DNA from: Bacteroidales bacterium
GTDB lineage: Bacteria > Bacteroidota > Bacteroidia > Bacteroidales > Muribaculaceae
Length of the DNA stretch: 17,638 bases
Assembly: GCA_030526455.1 (NCBI GenBank)
Contig: JAUNCU010000038.1
Coordinates: forward strand, 1 to 17,638
Reading direction: 5' to 3'
Below are positions 14,177 through 17,638 of the stretch, in pieces. The notes beneath the pieces were generated by a model that saw only the letters and a list, made by a program, of their open reading frames with translations, did no database searches and was not told where the DNA came from. Positions within the stretch are counted from its first letter, which is position 1. Each line of letters begins with the position of its first letter. The position numbers were made by a program, and so were the translations under genes.

Positions 14177-14365
14177 ATGAACAGGAAATATAGCGAAGAG
14201 AAAGAGAAGAAGAAGTTGAAGGAGATCAAGAAACGCAATGTGCTGAGTCTGTTGCTATTCCTTCTGCTGGTGGTGGCTTGCATCATCCTGAGCCGTATTT
14301 TGCCTAAAAACGCTGAACATCAGGCTCCTGAGCCTATAAAGCCCAGCACCACCATCACTAAATAA
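14177..14365 (+). CDS. Small single-pass membrane protein
   Basis: A 62-residue protein with a highly charged, Lys/Glu-rich N-terminal helix (residues 3-20), one transmembrane segment (about 22-42, VLSLLLFLLLVVACIILSRIL) and a short polar tail. I do not recognise a family. The start at 14177 is used because the promoter lies directly upstream; an in-frame ATG at 14147 precedes the promoter. It is the first gene of an operon with the L,D-transpeptidase-like gene, 12 bp downstream, so it may assist an envelope function (inference). Confidence 0.65.
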   Translation: MNRKYSEEKEKKKLKEIKKRNVLSLLLFLLLVVACIILSRILPKNAEHQAPEPIKPSTTITK

Positions 14366-14377
14366 CCGTTCTACCAC

Positions 14378-15028
14378 ATGAAACAGATGCGCATTTTTAT
14401 ACTTATGGCCATGGCTATAATGGCCACCGCCACGGCACATGCCGAGAGCGACAAGTGGGGCGAGATTCTCGACCGCTATGCCGCCGACACCACCACACGC
14501 CAGATCGTGCTGGTGAAATGCACCGAGGGCTGCAACGCTGAGGTGGAGTTCTACATCAAGGACGACCAGCAGCAGTGGGTACTGGAACGCGCCGACACGG
14601 CTCACATAGGTCGGTACGGCTTGGGGAAAAAGCGACAGGGCGACAAGAAAACGCCCGAGGGCGACTTCGGCATACGCCAGGCTTTCGGCATCAAGCCTAA
14701 TCCCGGCACGGTGATTCCATGGGTGGACGTGACGCCCGACATATGGGCCTGCGGCGACCGCCATTACTACAACCAAATCATCAATGTGAAGGAAAAGCCC
14801 CACCGCTGCCGAGGCGAACACATGATTAAATATGTGCCCAGTTACAACTACGGCATCGCCACCACCTACAACGACAGCAACACGCTGGGCCTGGGCGCCG
14901 CCATCTTCTTCCACTGCACCAGCGAGAGTCCGTGGACGGCAGGATGTGTGGCTGTGGCCGAAGATTTCATGGTACAGATTCTGCAGAAGAGCGACCCAGG
15001 GCTGAAGATATGCATCCACCAAAAGTGA
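14378..15028 (+). CDS. YkuD-family L,D-transpeptidase-like exported protein
   Basis: A 216-residue protein with a signal peptide (1-22, ATAHA). The YkuD fold is shown by IGRYGLGKKRQGDKKTPEGDF (77-97), typical of the ErfK/YbiS/YafK group, and by the active-site stretch FFHCTSESPWTAGCVAV (178-193) with H179 and nucleophile C190 in the TxGCV motif. Enzymes of this family form 3-3 peptidoglycan cross-links, attach proteins to peptidoglycan, or hydrolyse such bonds, in the periplasm. No LysM or other wall-binding domain is present. It sits between a small membrane protein and a secreted Cys/His-rich DUF5763 protein (7-bp gap), an arrangement that suggests a shared envelope role. Confidence 0.85.
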   Translation: MKQMRIFILMAMAIMATATAHAESDKWGEILDRYAADTTTRQIVLVKCTEGCNAEVEFYIKDDQQQWVLERADTAHIGRYGLGKKRQGDKKTPEGDFGIRQAFGIKPNPGTVIPWVDVTPDIWACGDRHYYNQIINVKEKPHRCRGEHMIKYVPSYNYGIATTYNDSNTLGLGAAIFFHCTSESPWTAGCVAVAEDFMVQILQKSDPGLKICIHQK

Positions 15029-15035
15029 TGACGCC

Positions 15036-15323
15036 ATGAAGCAGTTGCTGTCGCTCATTGTGATGCTCATCATCAGCACCGCAGCCATTGAGGCCACGGC
15101 CGCGCCACGGTGCCGGGCCATTACCAAGAAAGGCACCCAGTGCAAGCGCAAGGCCCGACACAAGGGCTACTGCAAGCAGCACTGGATCATCATCAACACA
15201 CCAAAAGCCAAATTGTGCAAGGCACGAACCAACAGAGGCATACAATGCTCGCGCAAGCGGCAAGCAGGCAGCGACTACTGCTGGCAGCACGCCCGAAAAT
15301 ACGCCGCCTCCAGCCAGCGATAG
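15036..15323 (+). CDS. Secreted DUF5763-like protein with two Cys3His units
   Basis: A 95-residue protein with a signal peptide (about 1-23). The mature part is two copies of a CxAxTxxGxQCxRKxxxxxYCxQH motif: C26/C36/C46/H49 and C61/C71/C82/H85. This pattern matches the DUF5763 family as I remember it. The regular Cys3-His set suggests metal binding or, given export, disulfides. The mature chain is strongly basic (many Lys/Arg), so it could bind acidic surface polymers (inference). It follows the YkuD gene by 7 bp and ends the operon; the last base of its TAG stop is the first base of the palindromic element at 15323. Confidence 0.75.
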   Translation: MKQLLSLIVMLIISTAAIEATAAPRCRAITKKGTQCKRKARHKGYCKQHWIIINTPKAKLCKARTNRGIQCSRKRQAGSDYCWQHARKYAASSQR

Positions 15324-15423
15324 AGGGTGTTGCAAAACTCGGAAATTCAATAAAAAACGGGGAAACATAGTAGGGACGCGATACTTCGCGTCCCTACTAT
15401 GTTCTGGGTTTTGCAACACCCTC
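15323..15423. mobile_element. Short palindromic element with 16-bp inverted ends (MITE-like), also a bidirectional terminator
   Basis: GAGGGTGTTGCAAAAC (15323-15338) and GTTTTGCAACACCCTC (15408-15423) are perfect 16-bp terminal inverted repeats. Inside is a second, perfect 17-bp stem (15364-15380 with 15387-15403; core GTAGGGACGCG) around the loop ATACTT. The 101-bp unit fills the space between two convergent genes, and both stop codons end within it. No target duplication is apparent. Confidence 0.7.
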
Positions 15424-16078
15424 AATTCTTTTCAGGTTTTGCTTTTTCGAATTGGAGTGCGGTTACTGCTTTTCCGTTGCGGGCGCGGAGTGAGAGGCGG
15501 CCTTCGGCCACAGTGGCTGTGTCGGCTACGGCGGCGGTGTCTTTTAGTACGATTTTACTGAAACTGAAGTCGGCAAATTGCCACTCACGGTAGTGCACCT
15601 TGGGTGCGCCGCTGATCGATGCCTTGCCATCGTGGGCAATGGTGAGCACGGCGGGGATGCTGTCGGCTGTGGTCCACGACGCCACGCAGCGCTCGAGAGC
15701 CTTGGTGTAAGGCTCGGTGACGTCGGTGATGGCGTGGAGGATATATCCTCCCGACTCCTCGCGCGAAATCTTTGCTATCACCACTTTCCCTGGGGCGAAA
15801 CGGGCTGCTGCAGCCTCGTCGGCGCCCTTCGCCGGCTGCAGCGCCTCGGGGATGGCGAGCGAGATGGTGTCGGGGTAAGCCGACTGGTATTTTAGCAGCA
15901 GTTGCAGGCGTTGGGCGGTGGTAGCCTTGCCGATGACTGCCACCATCGAGTCGGGGCCAGCCTGAAGCACGATGGTGTCGGGGCCGTCGGCACGCACACT
16001 GGTGGTCACTTTTCCTTCACACGACCACATCACAGCCATCCACATGATGGCAAAGAAATATAGAATGCTCTTGTTCAT
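15422..16078 (-). CDS. Putative lipoprotein, function unknown
   Basis: A 218-residue protein with an N-terminal hydrophobic segment ending VMWSC; C20 is a likely lipidated cysteine, although the Trp/Ser residues just before it make a non-ideal lipobox. The rest is soluble, Ala/Thr/Val-rich and of mixed alpha/beta character, with no motif that I recognise. It is transcribed from a promoter with -7 TAATTTTG at 16107-16114 and converges on the DUF5763 gene. Its TGA stop takes two bases from the inverted repeat at 15408-15423. It is divergent from the DUF4250 operon. Confidence 0.7.
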   Translation of the reverse strand: MNKSILYFFAIMWMAVMWSCEGKVTTSVRADGPDTIVLQAGPDSMVAVIGKATTAQRLQLLLKYQSAYPDTISLAIPEALQPAKGADEAAAARFAPGKVVIAKISREESGGYILHAITDVTEPYTKALERCVASWTTADSIPAVLTIAHDGKASISGAPKVHYREWQFADFSFSKIVLKDTAAVADTATVAEGRLSLRARNGKAVTALQFEKAKPEKN

Positions 16079-16106
16079 CTTCGGTTGCGGTTTTGAAAAT
16101 TTGCCC

Positions 16107-16114
16107 CAAAATTA
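16107..16114 (-). promoter_or_regulatory. -7 promoter element of the lipoprotein gene
   Basis: On the minus strand TAATTTTG fits TAnnTTTG and lies 28 bp before the ATG (16078). No -33 TTTG is seen at the usual distance. Confidence 0.45.
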
Positions 16115-16174
16115 GTGCATTTTCTTCAAGGCGGCACCATCGATGCATGCAAAAAGATTTTTTTCTGCATATTT

Positions 16175-16206
16175 TTTGGAAGATAGGCAGATGTGCTGTA
16201 TTTTTG
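16175..16206 (+). promoter_or_regulatory. Bacteroidetes-type promoter of the DUF4250-exoA operon
   Basis: TTTG (16175-16178) and TATTTTTG (16199-16206) are separated by 20 bp, a full match to the consensus. The -7 element ends 20 bp before the ATG at 16227. Confidence 0.7.
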
Positions 16207-16226
16207 TAGATTAAAAACTGATAACA

Positions 16227-16406
16227 ATGGACAAACTACCACAAGACCCGTTTATGCTCTTCAGTTATGTGAACACGCAGTTGCGCGACGTCTATGCCTC
16301 GCTTGAGGAATTCTGCAAAGCCACCGGCGTGGACCAGAGCGCCCTCGAAGCAAAACTGAAAGAGGCTGGCTTTGAATACAACGAAGAGCAGAACAAATTT
16401 TGGTAA
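16227..16406 (+). CDS. DUF4250 family small protein
   Basis: A 59-residue protein. It opens LPQDPFMLFSYVNTQLRDVY, continues SLEEFCKATGVD and ends AGFEYNEEQNKFW, matching the DUF4250 pattern (LPxDPxMLLSxVNxxLRDxYxSLxxLCxxxxxD...AGFxYxxExNxF). The function of this family is not known to me; it is widespread in gut Bacteroidetes and Firmicutes. It is the first gene of an operon with a small membrane protein (31-bp gap) and exodeoxyribonuclease III. Confidence 0.85.
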   Translation: MDKLPQDPFMLFSYVNTQLRDVYASLEEFCKATGVDQSALEAKLKEAGFEYNEEQNKFW

Positions 16407-16437
16407 ACAATACAAACACTCAAAAAAACTAATCATA

Positions 16438-16707
16438 ATGATGGATTACAAGACATTACGAAAGCGTGCACTCATTTTCGACTTCGTGGCCATAGCCGTG
16501 GCTGGCGCTGTGCTCTATGCAGGCCAGGGGCTTGAGGTGCCCGGATGGGTGCTCGTGCTGGGTGCCGTGATTTCGGTGATGGCGCTGGTGCTGGCACTGA
16601 AGTTCTCGTTCACCGCACGCAAAGTGGCGCGTGAAGAATACGACCGCTACATTCAGGAAATGAAAAAACAACAAATCAGCAACGAAGAAGACAAAGAAAA
16701 AGAATAA
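16438..16707 (+). CDS. Small two-helix membrane protein
   Basis: An 89-residue protein with two predicted transmembrane segments (about residues 12-30 and 36-56) and a highly charged helical C-terminal tail (EEYDRYIQEMKKQQ, then acidic) likely to form a coiled coil in the cytoplasm. ATG 16438 and ATG 16441 are adjacent and either may be used; an upstream in-frame start at 16372 would overlap the DUF4250 gene and is unlikely. The TAA stop overlaps the ATG of exodeoxyribonuclease III by one base (TAATG), showing translational coupling. Function unknown. Confidence 0.75.
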   Translation: MMDYKTLRKRALIFDFVAIAVAGAVLYAGQGLEVPGWVLVLGAVISVMALVLALKFSFTARKVAREEYDRYIQEMKKQQISNEEDKEKE

Positions 16708-17462
16708 TGAAATTCATATCATGGAACGTGAACGGCCTGCGCGCTGTGGTGGGCAAAGGATTCTGCGACATTTTCTCGCAACTCGACGCCGATTTCTTTT
16801 GCCTGCAGGAAACCAAGATGCAAGCCGGACAACTCGACTTGGCCTTCGAGGGCTACGAGTCGTACTGGAACTATGCCGACAAGAAAGGCTACAGCGGCAC
16901 CGCCATCTTCACTAAGCACAAGCCGCTGAGCGTGGCCTACGGCATAGGCATCGACGAGCACGACCACGAAGGACGCGTGATTACGCTCGAAATGCCCGAC
17001 TACTACCTCGTGACCTGCTACACGCCCAACAGCCAAGACGGGCTGCGCCGACTCGACTACCGCATGACGTGGGAAGACGACTTCCGCGCCTACCTGCTCG
17101 CGCTCGATGAAAAGAAGCCCGTGATCGTGTGCGGCGACCTCAACGTGGCACACAAGGAAATCGACCTGAAGAACCCCAAGAGCAATCGCAAAAACGCCGG
17201 CTTCACCGACGAGGAACGCGAGAAGATGACCACACTGCTCGAGGCAGGGTTCACCGACAGTTTCCGCCACTTCTTCCCCAACCTCACCGACGCCTACTCG
17301 TGGTGGAGTTACCGCTTCCGCGCACGCGAGAAGAACGCCGGCTGGCGCATCGACTACTTCCTGGTGAGCAACCGCCTCGCCGAGAAGATGCAATCGGCTA
17401 ACATTCACAACGAAATCTACGGCAGCGACCACTGCCCAGTAGAACTCAACTTATCGGAGTAG
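16707..17462 (+). CDS. exoA: Exodeoxyribonuclease III (AP endonuclease, ExoA/Xth type)
   Basis: A 251-residue Mg-dependent AP endonuclease/3'-5' exonuclease of base-excision repair, in the endonuclease/exonuclease/phosphatase fold. The family signatures are all present: ISWNVNGLRA (N7), CLQETKMQ (metal ligand E35), YTPNSQ (Y105), CGDLNVAHKEIDL (D144, N146), WRIDYFLVS, and the catalytic SDHCPVEL (D241, H242). The length is usual for the ExoA branch (about 250 residues). It is the last gene of a three-gene operon and is followed by a strong hairpin terminator. Confidence 0.97.
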   Translation: MKFISWNVNGLRAVVGKGFCDIFSQLDADFFCLQETKMQAGQLDLAFEGYESYWNYADKKGYSGTAIFTKHKPLSVAYGIGIDEHDHEGRVITLEMPDYYLVTCYTPNSQDGLRRLDYRMTWEDDFRAYLLALDEKKPVIVCGDLNVAHKEIDLKNPKSNRKNAGFTDEEREKMTTLLEAGFTDSFRHFFPNLTDAYSWWSYRFRAREKNAGWRIDYFLVSNRLAEKMQSANIHNEIYGSDHCPVELNLSE

Positions 17463-17485
17463 CATAAGATCGCAAACAACATAGG

Positions 17486-17529
17486 CAGCCCCCCTACCCA
17501 TTTTCCATATGGAGGGGGCTGTGCTTTTT
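17486..17529 (+). terminator. Rho-independent terminator after exoA
   Basis: CAGCCCCC (17486-17493) pairs with GGGGGCTG (17514-17521), with a 20-nt loop, followed by TGCTTTTT. It lies 23 bp after the exoA stop. Confidence 0.7.
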
Positions 17530-17570
17530 GCCCGCAGGGGGAATGAACGTGCATTCACCTTGGTTAAATT

Positions 17571-17638
17571 ACATTTTCCACCCGAGTTTTCGTGCGTTCG
17601 AGCACATTTTCCACCCGAGTTTTTGTGCGTTTAAGCAC
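17571..17638. repeat. 33-bp tandem repeat running off the window
   Basis: The unit starts ACATTTTCCACCCGAG and recurs at 17571 and 17604, with a third starting at 17637. Units differ at three positions. Each contains GTGCGTTYRAGCAC, a 4-bp stem with a 6-nt loop. The repeats are contiguous, with no spacers. The array length is unknown because the window ends. Confidence 0.6.

Noticed and set aside
17571..17638. CRISPR array
   Set aside because: The 33-bp units are contiguous with no unique spacers, and no cas gene is present.

Overview
The window looks like a chromosomal segment of a Bacteroidales bacterium, probably Prevotellaceae or Muribaculaceae. The basis is Bacteroidetes-type promoters (TAnnTTTG, sometimes with TTTG about 20 bp upstream), few Shine-Dalgarno sequences, secreted proteins of kinds common in that order (a BspA-like leucine-rich-repeat protein, a C10/streptopain-like protease, both with C-terminal dockerin-like repeats), and small families typical of gut Bacteroidales (DUF4250, DUF5763, DUF3791-like). 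Assignment below order level is inference. No rRNA, tRNA, CRISPR array, transposase, integrase or phage gene was seen.

Layout. 1-110: two hairpin repeats. 111-3467 (-): large secreted LRR_5/BspA-like protein, divergent from a membrane-bound LytTR regulator (3758-4618, +). 4620-6130: an accessory stretch of small orphan genes (4735, 5015, 5755, 6071) broken by a 208-bp non-autonomous insertion-like element and by four helically phased TTCGTCAC repeats. 6170-9220: a same-strand run of a GNAT/zinc-ribbon fusion, a RimJ/L-like GNAT, a four-helix membrane protein and an S41-like secreted protease, the last three overlapping or abutting. 9221-9780: a gene-free repeat cluster. 9781-11214: a HEAT-like protein and a MerR/GyrI-like regulator. 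11529-13922: C10 protease, bracketed by two copies of a twin-hairpin repeat. 14177-15323: three-gene operon (small membrane protein, L,D-transpeptidase-like YkuD protein, secreted DUF5763 protein). 15422-16078 (-): lipoprotein, convergent with that operon; the two are separated by a palindromic element in which both stop codons end. 16227-17462: DUF4250 - membrane protein - exodeoxyribonuclease III operon, then a terminator and a 33-bp tandem repeat that runs off the window.

The protein genes are mostly recognisable housekeeping, envelope and secreted functions. The least explained content is the repeat DNA. One family of hairpins keeps an 11-nt loop (AGAACCGTCCC) while its stems differ between loci yet stay perfectly paired. 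A second family is a MITE-like element with inverted ends: removing copy A in silico, with one copy of a 9-bp duplication, restores a palindromic repeat also present at the window start. A third is a short palindrome with 16-bp inverted ends lodged between two convergent genes.
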